Shown one piece after another: positions 37,606-46,755 of a DNA stretch of 64,000 bases. The stretch's first letter is position 1. Every line of letters begins with the position of its first letter. The position numbers and the translations under genes are program-made. The DNA is from Azospirillum brasilense (lineage in GTDB: Bacteria; Pseudomonadota; Alphaproteobacteria; Azospirillales; Azospirillaceae): contig NZ_CP059449.1 of assembly GCF_022023855.1 (NCBI RefSeq), positions 2,650,001-2,714,000 of the forward strand. The letters are read 5' to 3'. The notes below the pieces were generated by a model. It saw only the letters and a list, made by a program, of their open reading frames with translations, ran no database searches and had not been told where the DNA came from.

Positions 37606-38845
37606 AGCGCAGGGCCTCCACCGGATCGAGGCGTGCCGCCCGCCAGGACGGGTAGACGGTGGCGGCGAAGGACAGGCCCAGCGCCATTAAGGTGACCTGG
37701 ATCACCTCCGACCAGTCGATCTTCGCCGGCAATTGCGACAGGAAATAGATCTCGGCGTTGAACAGGTTGGTGCCGGTCAGGGCCTGGATGCCCTGGCGGA
37801 TCGTCTCGATGTTCAGCGCGAAGGACACGCCCAGGGCCACCCCCACCAGCGTCCCCGCCACCCCCACCGAGGCGCCGGACAGGAAGAAGATGCGCATGAT
37901 CATCCCGCGGGTGGCGCCCATGGTGCGCAGGATGGCGATGTCGCGTCCCTTGTCCTTCACCAGCATGATCAGGCTGGAGATGATGTTGAAGGCGGCCACC
38001 GTGATGATCAGCGACAGGATCAGGAACATCACGTTGCGCTCGACCTGGAGCGCCGTGAAGAAGCTGGCGTTTGACTGCTGCCAGTCGACCACCCGCCCCA
38101 CCCCGGCCACCGCCGACTGGATGGCGTCGCGCGCCGCGCGGATCTGGGTCGGATCGCTGACGAAGACCTCCAGCGAGGTCACCGCCTCGCCCGTGCGGAA
38201 GAAGGCCTGGGCCTCCGGCAGAGGCAGGAAGATGAAGCTGTTGTCGTATTCGAACATGCCCACGTCGAACACGGCGCCGATGGTGAAGCTGCGCATCCGC
38301 GGCACCGTGCCGAAGGCCGTCACGTTGCCCTGCGGCGCGATCAGGGTGAGCTGGTCGCCGACCACCAACCCCAACCGCTGCGCCATGCGGATGCCGATGG
38401 CGATGTTGTCTTCGCCGAAGGCTTCCGCCGTTCCGCGCACGATGTTGCGGGACAGCGTCGGACGCACCCGGAAATCCTCCGGCCGCACGCCGCGCACCAC
38501 GGCGCCGGAGGCGACCCCGCGCACCGAGACCAGCGCCTGGCCCTCCACCGTCGGCGTCACCCCGACCACGCCGGGCACGCCCTGGAGGCGCTGCACCAGC
38601 GGGTCGTAATCGGGCAGTGGGCCGCCGCGGACGCTGTAGACGTTCAGGTGGCCGTTCAGGCCGAGGACGCGGCCCAGAAGCTCCGCCCGGAAGCCGTTCA
38701 TCACCGACATCACGATGATCAGCGTCGCCACGCCGAGCGCGATGCCCAGCAGCGAGAATCCCGCGATGACCGAGATGAACCCTTCCTGGCGGCGCGCCCG
38801 CAGATAGCGCATCGCGACCATGCGTTCGAAGGCGGAGAAGATCAT
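37598..38845 (-). CDS. lolC: Lipoprotein-releasing ABC transporter permease (LolC/LolE family)
   Basis: The product has 415 residues from ATG 38845, with GGGAG five bases upstream; the longer open frame is rejected. Four transmembrane helices flank a large periplasmic MacB-like domain (about 50-270) after the [32 protein letters not shown] first helix. The C-terminus ends in [19 protein letters not shown] single LolC/E-type (LolF-like) permease is usual in alphaproteobacteria, presumably a homodimer. Confidence 0.94.
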   Translation of the reverse strand: MIFSAFERMVAMRYLRARRQEGFISVIAGFSLLGIALGVATLIIVMSVMNGFRAELLGRVLGLNGHLNVYSVRGGPLPDYDPLVQRLQGVPGVVGVTPTVEGQALVSVRGVASGAVVRGVRPEDFRVRPTLSRNIVRGTAEAFGEDNIAIGIRMAQRLGLVVGDQLTLIAPQGNVTAFGTVPRMRSFTIGAVFDVGMFEYDNSFIFLPLPEAQAFFRTGEAVTSLEVFVSDPTQIRAARDAIQSAVAGVGRVVDWQQSNASFFTALQVERNVMFLILSLIITVAAFNIISSLIMLVKDKGRDIAILRTMGATRGMIMRIFFLSGASVGVAGTLVGVALGVSFALNIETIRQGIQALTGTNLFNAEIYFLSQLPAKIDWSEVIQVTLMALGLSFAATVYPSWRAARLDPVEALRYE

Positions 38846-38886
38846 GCGGCTCCCGATGAGCGAAGGACGGGCGACGGAGGCCCGGC

Positions 38887-38923
38887 AAAAGCAAAGGCGG
38901 CGGACCGCAACCAGTCCGCCGCC
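38887..38923 (-). terminator. Probable terminator after proS
   Basis: GGCGGCGGAC (38896-38905) pairs perfectly with 38914-38923 across an eight-base loop; on the minus strand it is followed by TTTGCTTTT. It lies about 75 bases after the proS stop and before lolC. Confidence 0.65.
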
Positions 38924-38996
38924 CCGCAACATAAGTGCTTAACCGTGGCAGGAAAAGGGCGACCTTCCAGACGCCCGCTCCCCTGGCCCCACGGTG

Positions 38997-40310
38997 TTAC
39001 GCCGAGAGCTTCTCCAGCGCGCTCTCCACCGACAGCTCCTGCTTCTCGCCGGTGGCGCGGCGCTTCAGCTCGACCACGCCGTTCTTCAGGCCGCGCGGCC
39101 CGACGACGAGCTGCCACGGCAGGCCGATCAGGTCCATGTCGGCGAACTTCACGCCCGGACGCTCATCGCGGTCGTCGTAGAGCACGTCCATCCCGTTGGC
39201 GCGAAGCTTGTAGTACAGCTCCTGGCAGACGCGGTCGGTCTCGGCGTCGCCGACCTTCAGGTTGACGAGCCCGACGTTGAAAGGCGCCACGGCGTCCGGC
39301 CAGATGATGCCGTTGTCGTCGTGGCTGGCCTCGATGATGGCGCCCATCAGGCGCGACACGCCGATGCCATAGGAGCCCATCTCCACCGGAACCGGCTCGC
39401 CGCCCGGACCGGCGACGACGGCGTTCATCGGCTTCGAGTACTTTGTGCCGAAGTTGAAGATGTGGCCGACCTCGATGCCGCGCGCCGACACCAGATCCGA
39501 CTCCGCTACCGGGCAGTTGCCCGGCTCGTGCTTCTCGTCGGTCGCCGCGTAGATCGAGGTGTAGGTGTCGAAGAAGGGCTGCAGGTCCTCGTCGAAGCCC
39601 GGCGCGTTCTGCAGCACGTCCAGGGTCAGCCAATCCTTGTGGCAGAAGACGCCACTCTCGCCGGTCTCGGCTAGGATGATGAACTCGTGGCTGAGGTCGC
39701 CGCCGATGGGGCCGGTGTCGGCGCGCATCGGGATGGCCTTCAGCCCCATGCGGGCGAAGGTGCGCAGATAGGCCAGGAACATCTTCTGGTACGAGCGCCG
39801 GGCGCTGGCCGCGTCGATGTCGAAGCTGTAGGCGTCCTTCATCAGGAACTCGCGCCCGCGCATCACGCCGAAACGGGGACGGATCTCGTCCCGGAACTTC
39901 CACTGGATGTGGTAGAGGTTCAGCGGTAGCTGGCGGTAGCTCTTCACGAAGGCGCGGAAGATGTCGGTGATCATCTCCTCGTTCGTGGGACCGAACAGCA
40001 TCTCGCGGTCGTGACGGTCGGTGATGCGCAGCATCTCCTTGCCGTAATCGTCGTAGCGGCCGCTTTCCTTCCACAGCTCCGCCGACTGGATGGTCGGCAT
40101 CAGCAGTTCCTGGGCGCCGGCGGCGTCCTGCTCCTCGCGGACGATCTGCTCGATCTTCTTCAGGACCCGGTGGCCCAGCGGCAGCCAGGCGTAGATGCCG
40201 GCGCTGGTCTGGCGGATCATCCCGGCCCGCAGCATCAGGCGGTGCGAGACGATCTGCGCCTCGGTCGGGGTCTCCTTGAGGGTCGGCAGGAAGAAGGTGG
40301 ACAGCCGCAT
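38997..40310 (-). CDS. proS: Prolyl-tRNA synthetase (short, alphaproteobacterial type)
   Basis: The product has 437 residues, a class II synthetase. It has [21 protein letters not shown], the motif 2 region [25 protein letters not shown], motif 3 [16 protein letters not shown] and the C-terminal anticodon domain. The roughly 180-residue INS editing domain found between motifs 2 and 3 in the long bacterial enzymes is absent, as known for alphaproteobacteria, where separate proteins edit Ala-tRNA-Pro. Confidence 0.96.
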   Translation of the reverse strand: MRLSTFFLPTLKETPTEAQIVSHRLMLRAGMIRQTSAGIYAWLPLGHRVLKKIEQIVREEQDAAGAQELLMPTIQSAELWKESGRYDDYGKEMLRITDRHDREMLFGPTNEEMITDIFRAFVKSYRQLPLNLYHIQWKFRDEIRPRFGVMRGREFLMKDAYSFDIDAASARRSYQKMFLAYLRTFARMGLKAIPMRADTGPIGGDLSHEFIILAETGESGVFCHKDWLTLDVLQNAPGFDEDLQPFFDTYTSIYAATDEKHEPGNCPVAESDLVSARGIEVGHIFNFGTKYSKPMNAVVAGPGGEPVPVEMGSYGIGVSRLMGAIIEASHDDNGIIWPDAVAPFNVGLVNLKVGDAETDRVCQELYYKLRANGMDVLYDDRDERPGVKFADMDLIGLPWQLVVGPRGLKNGVVELKRRATGEKQELSVESALEKLSA

Positions 40311-40434
40311 GGCTCTGCTCTCGGTTTCGAGGGGATTCGTCCGGCGGTGCGCCGGGCCGCAACAGGGACAGGGACTTTAGGAAGCCGCCGCGCGCTTGTC
40401 CATCGTCACGGCGCGCATCCGGGGGCGGACCGGC

Positions 40435-40833
40435 CTATCGGACGGTGCGGCAATAGGCGTAGACCTCCGCCTCGCTCGGTGCGCCGATGGGCTGGCCGTT
40501 GAAGAAGAGCCGGTTGGCGTACCAAGTCAGATAGCCGACCTCGACGCCCGGCGCGGCCGTGCCCTGCGGCACCGTGAAGCCCATGCGGCGGGCAAAGTCG
40601 ATGGTCACCGGGATGTCGAACCGTTCCAGCGGCGGCGCAGCCCCCGCCGAGCCCGGCAGGTCGGCGGGAGCCACCGCCTTGCCGTTTACATCCACGCCCG
40701 GCGTGTATTCCACCCCCGGCGCCGGGCGGTGAGCCGTCAGGAATTGACACGCGGACAGGTCGACCGGCTGCGCCGCCGCCCCAGTGGAAAGCGTCAGAAA
40801 CGCGACGAGAAGGGGAACGGAGCGGCGGATCAT
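40435..40833 (-). CDS. Small secreted hypothetical protein
   Basis: The product has 132 residues with a Sec signal peptide (about 1-21, MIRRSVPLLVAFLTLSTGAAA-QPV). The mature part has two cysteines (LSACQF and AYCRTVR), and a tryptophan/tyrosine-rich C-terminal half. No family is recognised. It starts eight bases after the stop of the 294-residue protein gene, so they form a pair. The frame continues upstream past the ATG, but the signal peptide fixes the start. Confidence 0.65.
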   Translation of the reverse strand: MIRRSVPLLVAFLTLSTGAAAQPVDLSACQFLTAHRPAPGVEYTPGVDVNGKAVAPADLPGSAGAAPPLERFDIPVTIDFARRMGFTVPQGTAAPGVEVGYLTWYANRLFFNGQPIGAPSEAEVYAYCRTVR

Positions 40834-40841
40834 GGCGGACC

Positions 40842-41726
40842 TCAGCCTTGAGCGGCGGCGGATTGCTTCATGGACTTCCAGTAGGTAGCGAGATAGGGCA
40901 TGCCCTTCTCGGCCTCCTCCTGGGTGCGGGCCGACTGCCGGATGTACTTGCCGAGGAAGGGCTTGTTCACGAACTCCATGTCGACGGCCGCCTTCAGCAC
41001 CAGGAACTCGCCGATCCGGTCCGGCAGGTTGTAGTGCCATTTCTGCAGGCAGTCGGAAGTCACCCCCGGCTTGGCCTGATCCTGGCCCGACAGGTAGAAC
41101 TCCTGGTGGTGGTACTGGTTGATTTCCTTCCAGGCCTGGAAGATGCGCGCCGGCTTGACGCGGATCAGCCCCTTCAACACCTTGATGTCGTCATGGAACA
41201 GCGGCAGGTAGCCGCGACGCTCCGCCTGCTCGTTCAGCATGGTGTAGAGGCCGGCCATGACATCGCCTTCCGCGCCCTGCTCGCTGGTCTTCCTTTCCGG
41301 CTTGTCCGCCTTGCGCCCGAACAGCGAGGCGAAGAAGCCCTTCTTCTTGGCCGGCGCCGAGGAGCCGCTGTCCGCCCCCACTTTCCGCTCGTCCCACAGC
41401 GCGTCCCAGGCGTAATCCCAGGCGGTGAAGACGGCGTTGGAGCGGTCGTCGAGCACGGTCAGCAGATAGTCGCGCCCGTCCCGCGGCCAATCCACATCGC
41501 CGACGATGGCCCGCACCGGACGGCGGCTGAGCAGCACCGGGAATATCCCGACGCGCACCAGTTCGGCGTAGATTTCCTGAAAGGATGGGGTCAGCGCAAA
41601 GGGGAGCTTGGCCGCCGGCTGCTCTTCGGGGGTCAGCAGTTCAAGACTTTTGCGGGTGCGGTCGAGCAGCTCGGTGGTCAGAATGGCCGCGAACTGCTCG
41701 AACTTCTCATTGTCACCCGCGGTCAT
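40842..41726 (-). CDS. Conserved-looking cytoplasmic protein of unknown function
   Basis: The product has 294 residues, no signal peptide and no membrane segment. An N-terminal half with FALTPSFQEIYAELVRVGIFPVLLSRRPVRAIVGDVDWPRDG is joined by a lysine/serine-rich linker (about 125-150, KKKGFFASLFGRKADKPERK) to an aromatic, helical C-terminal half (YHHQEFYLSGQDQ, QKWHYNLPDRIGEF). I cannot place it in a family. It is co-directional with the small secreted protein gene downstream and lies in the insertion that separates proS from the DUF1467 gene. Confidence 0.65.
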   Translation of the reverse strand: MTAGDNEKFEQFAAILTTELLDRTRKSLELLTPEEQPAAKLPFALTPSFQEIYAELVRVGIFPVLLSRRPVRAIVGDVDWPRDGRDYLLTVLDDRSNAVFTAWDYAWDALWDERKVGADSGSSAPAKKKGFFASLFGRKADKPERKTSEQGAEGDVMAGLYTMLNEQAERRGYLPLFHDDIKVLKGLIRVKPARIFQAWKEINQYHHQEFYLSGQDQAKPGVTSDCLQKWHYNLPDRIGEFLVLKAAVDMEFVNKPFLGKYIRQSARTQEEAEKGMPYLATYWKSMKQSAAAQG

Positions 41727-42139
41727 CGGCGCCTCGACATCGTTCTCCCCGCTGACGGTCGCAAGCCCGGCTGCGAATGCCGACGCGCTTGAATCGAAAG
41801 TCGGAACGGACGCTTGCCCGCTTCCTGCACAGTGGATCAGCTATAGCCGATAAAGGGTTAATTCATTCTGTACCGAAGCACAACGCTCCGTCCACCTACG
41901 AACGAACGTCGGCGCGGACATCGTGAGCCGACCGGGACGAAAAAAGGACCGCGCGGCGATCGCGGCGCGGCCCGAGGTTTAGGGAGGAATCGCCACCAGG
42001 CGTCGGAAAAGAGGGAAGAACCCCTCTCGTCACACAAAGTACATTGAACCCGACCCCACCCGATGACAAGACGGAATTTGGACTAAACCAAGTCGTCAGC
42101 AAAGAATTCGCAGATTTCGCCCAAGACATAGGCGGTTGA
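41727..42139. other. Gene-free 413-base gap with a possible small RNA
   Basis: No credible protein gene was found: a 77-codon minus-strand frame at 41896-42129 has no domain, helix or ribosome site and overlaps the terminator hairpin. The minus strand instead contains two small hairpins, an exposed CCTCCC and a GC-rich terminator with six T (see the ncRNA candidate). The 41727-41880 part should carry the promoter of the 294-residue protein gene; I see no clear consensus there. Confidence 0.5.
41940..42031 (-). ncRNA. Candidate small RNA with CCUCCC motif and intrinsic terminator
   Basis: Read on the minus strand, a six-base-pair hairpin (42010-42015 with 42022-42027), a short CGCC/GGCG hairpin (41991-42002), a single-stranded ATTCCTCCCT (41990-41981) and a GC-rich terminal hairpin (41949-41970) followed by TTTTTT occur in order. 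CCUCCC is complementary to Shine-Dalgarno sequences and resembles alphaproteobacterial trans-acting sRNAs in architecture (AbcR-type or CcsR-type), though no family is assigned. TTGTCA at 42069-42064 could be a -35, but the -10 is poor. It could instead be the long 3' tail of tag. Confidence 0.35.
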
Positions 42140-42739
42140 TTACGTCATAGGCGCTGCTATGCCCGCTTTATGGGCGTCGTATCCTGCGAACCCCTGCCGA
42201 ACGGCGGCCATCCAGGGAGGGTCGAGCGTGGCGACCTCCGACCAGACCGGGCAGCGGGGCTGATGCGCGCCCGGCAGATAGCCCAGGCTCATCAGGAATT
42301 CGCCGGTGATCTCGCCACCGGTGAAGCGGAACGTACGCTTGAACAGCCGGACCCAGTCCGCCTTGCTCAAGGGGTGATGGGCGCGCAGCCAGCCGTCGAA
42401 CGACCCGTGCGTCCCGCGCAGGGCCACGATCCGCCGCGCGTTCTCGACGGCGGCGTCGATCTTCAATCTGTTGCGGATGATCCCGGGATCGGCGAGAAGC
42501 CGTTCCCGCTCCGCCTCGCCATAGGCGGCGACGCGGTCGATGTCGAAGCCGTCGAAGGCGGCGCGAAAGGCCTCGCGCTTCTTCAGGATGGTCAGCCAGG
42601 ACAGGCCCGCCTGATTGATTTCCAGAATCAGCCGCTCGAACAGCACCTGGTCGTCGGCGCTGGGAAACCCGTACTCAGTGTCGTGGTAGGGGCCGTGATG
42701 CGCGTGGCCGGGCGCCGCGTCGCAATAGGTCAGGCTCAC
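42140..42739 (-). CDS. tag: DNA-3-methyladenine glycosylase I
   Basis: The product has 199 residues from a GTG at 42739. It removes 3-methyladenine from DNA. YHDTEYG, FERLILEINQAGLSWLTILKKREAFRAAFDGFD and GIIRNRLKI are typical of the helix-hairpin-helix Tag family. The zinc-binding residues appear conserved: C6, H19, H159 and C163 correspond to C4, H17, H175 and C179 of the E. coli enzyme. The usual EWG is EYG here. It follows the DUF1467 gene on the same strand. Confidence 0.93.
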   Translation of the reverse strand: MSLTYCDAAPGHAHHGPYHDTEYGFPSADDQVLFERLILEINQAGLSWLTILKKREAFRAAFDGFDIDRVAAYGEAERERLLADPGIIRNRLKIDAAVENARRIVALRGTHGSFDGWLRAHHPLSKADWVRLFKRTFRFTGGEITGEFLMSLGYLPGAHQPRCPVWSEVATLDPPWMAAVRQGFAGYDAHKAGIAAPMT

Positions 42740-42764
42740 GCGAAGGCTCCATCCGGGAGTGGGA

Positions 42765-43013
42765 TCAGTGCGGCTTGGCCATCTCGCGGAAGGAAATCAG
42801 GTCCGACTGCACGATGCCGAAGATGACCAGCCACACCACCGCCGCGACCAGCGTCGTGGCGGCGAATTTCAGGAGGATGCGCGGGCGCTCCGGCGCGCTG
42901 CTCGCCATGCCCGGCTCGGGCTGCGCCGGGGTGCGCACGCCCCAGGGCAGCACCGCGAACAGCACCACCCACCAGACGACCACATAGACGCTGATGCCCG
43001 TCACCCAGCCCAC
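42765..43013 (-). CDS. DUF1467 family membrane protein
   Basis: The product has 82 residues from a GTG at 43013 with a strong GGGAGG seven bases upstream. Two transmembrane helices (about 5-25 and 48-68) flank a loop with the LPWGVRTPAQPEPG motif, which is characteristic of DUF1467. Its place directly after mce is conserved in alphaproteobacteria. Function is unknown. Confidence 0.85.
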   Translation of the reverse strand: MGWVTGISVYVVVWWVVLFAVLPWGVRTPAQPEPGMASSAPERPRILLKFAATTLVAAVVWLVIFGIVQSDLISFREMAKPH

Positions 43014-43030
43014 CGCAGCCTCCCTTCGTC

Positions 43031-43435
43031 TCAGGCCTGCTCAAGCTCGACCAAGGTCCCGCAGAAGTCCTTGGGGTGCAGGAACAGCACCGGCTTGTCG
43101 TGGGCGCCGATCTTCGGCTCACCGTCGCCCAGAACGCGGGCACCCTGCGCCTTCATCCGGTCGCGGGCGGCCAGGATGTCGTCCACCTCGTAGCAGATGT
43201 GGTGGATGCCGCCGGACGGGTTCTTTTCCAGGAAGCCGGCGATCGGCGATTTCTCACCGAAGGGATGGAGCAGCTCGATCTTCGTGTTGGGCAGAGTGAC
43301 GAAGACGACGGTGACGCCGTGCGGCGGCAGGTCCACCGGTTGGGACACCGCGGCGCCCAGCGTGTCGCGGTAGAGCGCGGTCGCCGCCGTCAGATCCGGC
43401 ACGACGATGGCGACGTGGTTCAGCTTCCCAATCAT
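43031..43435 (-). CDS. mce: Methylmalonyl-CoA epimerase
   Basis: The product has 134 residues of the vicinal oxygen chelate fold. It interconverts the (R) and (S) forms of methylmalonyl-CoA in propionyl-CoA use. LNHVAIVVPDL, TKIELLHPFGEKSPIAGFLEKNPSGGIHHICYEVDDI and KDFCGTLVELEQ carry the metal ligands. It lies between rnj and the DUF1467 gene as in other alphaproteobacteria; the mutase is not in this window. Confidence 0.94.
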   Translation of the reverse strand: MIGKLNHVAIVVPDLTAATALYRDTLGAAVSQPVDLPPHGVTVVFVTLPNTKIELLHPFGEKSPIAGFLEKNPSGGIHHICYEVDDILAARDRMKAQGARVLGDGEPKIGAHDKPVLFLHPKDFCGTLVELEQA

Positions 43436-43468
43436 GGGTCCTCCCGAAAGGCGTAAAGTCGGAAACGC

Positions 43469-45187
43469 TTATACACGGACGAGATGCACGTCCGTCACCG
43501 GCTTCTTGCCGTGCGTCGCGTTGAAGCAGCGGCGAACGGCGATCCGGGCGGCGGCGCGCACCTGCTCGTCGTCCGAACGGGCCGATTTCGGCATCTCGGC
43601 GACGGCCTCGCGCACCGCGTCCACCACGTCAAGCAGCATGTCGCGGTCCGCCGAGTCGTCCAGCAACCCCATCACCGCGATCTGTGGCGCGGTCACCAGC
43701 TCGCCCTTGCCGTTCATCACCAGCGTGACCACGGCGGCGCCGTTGTGGACCATCCGGTGGCGCGCCCGCATCAGACCGGTGTCGAGCGGAATCAGCCGCT
43801 TGCCGTCCAGCGCCATGCGGCCGGAGCGGACCTGCGCCACCACCCGCGGCGGCGCGTCGGGCGTCAGCCGGATCAGGTCGCCGTTGCCGGGGACCAGCGC
43901 CTCCGGCACCTGACAGGCGCGGGCCAACTTGGCATGCTCCAGCTGGTGGCGCTGCTCGCCGTGGACCGGCATGGCGATGCGCGGGCGCACCCACTGGTAC
44001 ATGCGGACCAGCTCATCCTGCGCCGGGTGGCCGGACACATGGACCGGCGCCTCGTCGGCGGTGACGATGCGGATGCCCTGCCCGACCAGCAAATTCTGCA
44101 TGCGGCCGATAGCCCGCTCGTTGCCCGGAATCTCGCGGGAGGAGAAGATCACCACGTCGCCGCGCTGGAGTGACACCTGCGGATGGTCGTCCGATGCGAT
44201 GCGCGCGAGCGCGGAGCGCGGCTCCCCCTGGCTGCCGGTGCAGACCAGCACCAGCTTGTCGCGCGGCACGTAGTTGGCGTCATGCTCGGTCAGAAAGGCC
44301 GGCACGTCGGCAAGGTAGCCGTTGGAGCGCGCGGCCTCGTTGATCCGCCACATGGACCGCCCGACCAGCGCGACGTGGCGCCCGTGCGCCGCCGCCGCGT
44401 GGGCGATGCTCTCGAGCCGCGCGACGTTGGTGGCGAAGCAGCTCACCGCGACGCGCACATCGGGAAACTGCCCGATCAGCGCGGTCAGCGTCTTGCGCAC
44501 GCTTCCTTCCGACCCGGAACTGCCGGGCACCAGAGCGTTGGTGCTGTCGCCGACCAGCGCCAGCACGCCCTCGTCGCCGATGGCGCGCAGCCGCTCCTCG
44601 TCGGCCGCCTCTCCCACCAGCGGCTCGGGGTCGAGCTTCCAATCGCCGGTGTGCAGCACGGTGCCGGCGGCGGTGCGGATCGCCAGGGCGTTCGGCTCGG
44701 GAATGGAATGGGTGAGCGTCACATACTCGACGGAGAAGGGACCGACCTCAATGGTGCTGCCCAGCGCCACCTCGTGAACCGGCACCACCCCGGCCAGCCC
44801 GCGCTCGTGCAGCTTGGCGCGCAGCACGGCGGCGGTGAAGGGCGTGCAGTAGACGGGCACGCGGAGCTGCGGCCACAGATACTGGATGGCCCCCAGATGA
44901 TCCTCGTGCGCGTGCGTCACCACAATGCCCACGAGGTCGTGCCGGCGCTCCGCGATGAAGGCGGGGTCCGGCATGATGACGTCCAGCCCCGGCATCGTGT
45001 CGTCCGCAAAGGAGATGCCGAGATCCACCATCAACCACTTGCCGCGATGGCCGTAGAGGTTGAGGTTCATGCCGATCTCGCCCGAACCGCCCAGCGGCAG
45101 GAAGTAGAGCGCGTCGTCCTCGGGAGCGAACAGGTCGCCGTCTCCCTCGACCGGGTGGACGGAGGGAGCGGAGTCGGGTTGGGTCAT
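43469..45187 (-). CDS. rnj: Ribonuclease J
   Basis: The product has 572 residues from the ATG at 45187, overlapping the coaX stop (ATGA). It is a metallo-beta-lactamase/beta-CASP nuclease with 5'-3' exonuclease and endonuclease activity in RNA maturation. THAHEDHLGAIQYLW carries the HxHxDH site, THSIPEPNALAI and HTGDWKLDPEPL further ligands, and VHVSGHPAQDELVRMYQWVRP the beta-CASP motif. The long open frame upstream, running into coaX, is not part of the gene. Confidence 0.95.
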   Translation of the reverse strand: MTQPDSAPSVHPVEGDGDLFAPEDDALYFLPLGGSGEIGMNLNLYGHRGKWLMVDLGISFADDTMPGLDVIMPDPAFIAERRHDLVGIVVTHAHEDHLGAIQYLWPQLRVPVYCTPFTAAVLRAKLHERGLAGVVPVHEVALGSTIEVGPFSVEYVTLTHSIPEPNALAIRTAAGTVLHTGDWKLDPEPLVGEAADEERLRAIGDEGVLALVGDSTNALVPGSSGSEGSVRKTLTALIGQFPDVRVAVSCFATNVARLESIAHAAAAHGRHVALVGRSMWRINEAARSNGYLADVPAFLTEHDANYVPRDKLVLVCTGSQGEPRSALARIASDDHPQVSLQRGDVVIFSSREIPGNERAIGRMQNLLVGQGIRIVTADEAPVHVSGHPAQDELVRMYQWVRPRIAMPVHGEQRHQLEHAKLARACQVPEALVPGNGDLIRLTPDAPPRVVAQVRSGRMALDGKRLIPLDTGLMRARHRMVHNGAAVVTLVMNGKGELVTAPQIAVMGLLDDSADRDMLLDVVDAVREAVAEMPKSARSDDEQVRAAARIAVRRCFNATHGKKPVTDVHLVRV

Positions 45188-45957
45188 TGGGCCGTGTTGC
45201 GCTTGTGGATCAGGAGGAGACCGCGCAGCGTGAGTTCGCCGTCGGTGTGTTCGATTACATGGGTTGCCTTGGCGAAAAGCACACCCAGCCCTCCGGTCGC
45301 GACGACCGTCATCGGCTCGCCGTACTCCGCCCGGATGCGGTTGACCAGCCCTTCGATCAGGCCGACGTAACCCCAGAAGATGCCGGACTGCATGCACTCG
45401 ACTGTGTTGGTTCCGATGACGTGACCCGGCTGCTGGATCTCGACGCGGGGCAGCTTGCTCGCCGCCATCTGGAGCGCCTCCAGCGACAGGTTCAGACCGG
45501 GAGCGATGACGCCGCCGCGGTAATTGCCGTCGCGGTCGACCACGTCGAAGGTCGTTGCGGTTCCGAAGTCGATGACGATCAGCGGCGTCTGGTAGGTGGC
45601 CGCCGCCGCCACCGTGTTGACCAGCCGGTCGGCGCCGACTTCGTCCGGCCGGTCCACCAGCGCGCGGGTGCCGAGATCGACCCCCGGCTGGCCGACCACC
45701 AGGGGCTCGCAGCCGAAATGATCCTTGCACAGGCGCTTGAGGTTGAAGGTGGCGCCGGGCACCACGCTGGCGATGATGGCGCTGTCGATGTCCGCCGGGC
45801 GCAGCCCCTTCAGCGCCATCAGGTGGGTCACCCACACCATGTATTCGTCGGCGGTGCGCTTCTTGTCGGTCGCCGTGCGCCACAGGCCGCGCTGTTGGTC
45901 GCCCTCATAAATCGCGAACACCACGTTGGTGTTTCCGGCGTCGATGGCGAGCAGCAT
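45184..45957 (-). CDS. coaX: Type III pantothenate kinase
   Basis: The product has 257 residues and starts coenzyme A synthesis. It is of the ASKHA fold with the phosphate loop LLAIDAGNTNVVFAIY at the start, GADRLVNTVAA and IDFGTATTFDVVDRDGNYRGGVIAPGL. Type III enzymes are not inhibited by CoA. The ATG at 45957 lies three bases after the birA stop. Confidence 0.95.
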   Translation of the reverse strand: MLLAIDAGNTNVVFAIYEGDQQRGLWRTATDKKRTADEYMVWVTHLMALKGLRPADIDSAIIASVVPGATFNLKRLCKDHFGCEPLVVGQPGVDLGTRALVDRPDEVGADRLVNTVAAAATYQTPLIVIDFGTATTFDVVDRDGNYRGGVIAPGLNLSLEALQMAASKLPRVEIQQPGHVIGTNTVECMQSGIFWGYVGLIEGLVNRIRAEYGEPMTVVATGGLGVLFAKATHVIEHTDGELTLRGLLLIHKRNTAQ

Positions 45958-45960
45958 CTC

Positions 45961-46755
45961 TCAGGTCTCCACCGCGGGTGGGAAAAACACGTCTCCGGCG
46001 GCGATGCGCTGGCGCCCCGCCCCGTCATCCCGATCAAGCAACAGAACGCCGTCGCTGTCCAGATCGGCGAAGGTACCGGTCAGCGTGCGGTCCGGCAGAC
46101 GGACGACGATGGGCTCGCCCAGACCCCGCGCCCGCTTCAGCCAAGCGGCGCGCACCGGGCCGAAGCCATGCTCCGCCCAGACGCCGTACCAGCGCGCCAA
46201 TTGCTCCGCGTAGATTTCCAGCAGCGCCGCGGGCTGCAGCGCCGGAGCGCCCTCCGCCGCCAGCGAAGTGGCCGCGTAGTCCGTTCCGTCGGGAAAATGC
46301 CGCAGGTTGATGCCGACGCCGAGCACCAGCCAGGACACCCCTCCCCCGGCAGCAGCCTCCGACTCGAGCAGGATGCCGGACAGCTTGCGGCCATGCACCA
46401 GCACGTCGTTCGGCCATTTGCAGCGCACGCCGTCGGGATCGGGGAGGACGGCGGCGGCTGTGTCGGCGATGGCGAGCGCCGCCACGAACGAAATCTGCGC
46501 CGCCTCGGCCGGCGGGCGCGAGGGACGCAGAATGGTCGAACTGTACAGATTGCCTTCCGGCGACGTCCAGGCCCGGCCGCGACGGCCGCGACCGGAGTCC
46601 TGCCGCTTCGCCCAGACGATGGTGCCTTCGGCAGCCCCCGAACGCGCGAAGGCCTTCGCCTCGTCGTTCGTGCTGCCGACGGAGTCGAAGGCCATCACCC
46701 GGAAGCCCGGAGGCAAGCGCAAGCGCGCCGCCTCCGCTTCGTTTCCTGCCGTCAT
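45961..46755 (-). CDS. birA: Biotin--[acetyl-CoA-carboxylase] ligase
   Basis: The product has 264 residues and attaches biotin to the carboxyl carrier protein. [15 protein letters not shown], the biotinyl-AMP loop [15 protein letters not shown] and [17 protein letters not shown] are typical. There is no N-terminal helix-turn-helix, so it is a class I ligase without repressor role. It overlaps the nuoN stop by four bases, a fusion of the nuo and cofactor genes usual in alphaproteobacteria. Confidence 0.95.
   Translation of the reverse strand: MTAGNEAEAARLRLPPGFRVMAFDSVGSTNDEAKAFARSGAAEGTIVWAKRQDSGRGRRGRAWTSPEGNLYSSTILRPSRPPAEAAQISFVAALAIADTAAAVLPDPDGVRCKWPNDVLVHGRKLSGILLESEAAAGGGVSWLVLGVGINLRHFPDGTDYAATSLAAEGAPALQPAALLEIYAEQLARWYGVWAEHGFGPVRAAWLKRARGLGEPIVVRLPDRTLTGTFADLDSDGVLLLDRDDGAGRQRIAAGDVFFPPAVET

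Noticed and set aside
41896..42129. 77-codon minus-strand frame in the tag-proximal gap
   Set aside because: No ribosome site, domain or signal, and it runs through the terminator hairpin; an RNA explanation fits better.
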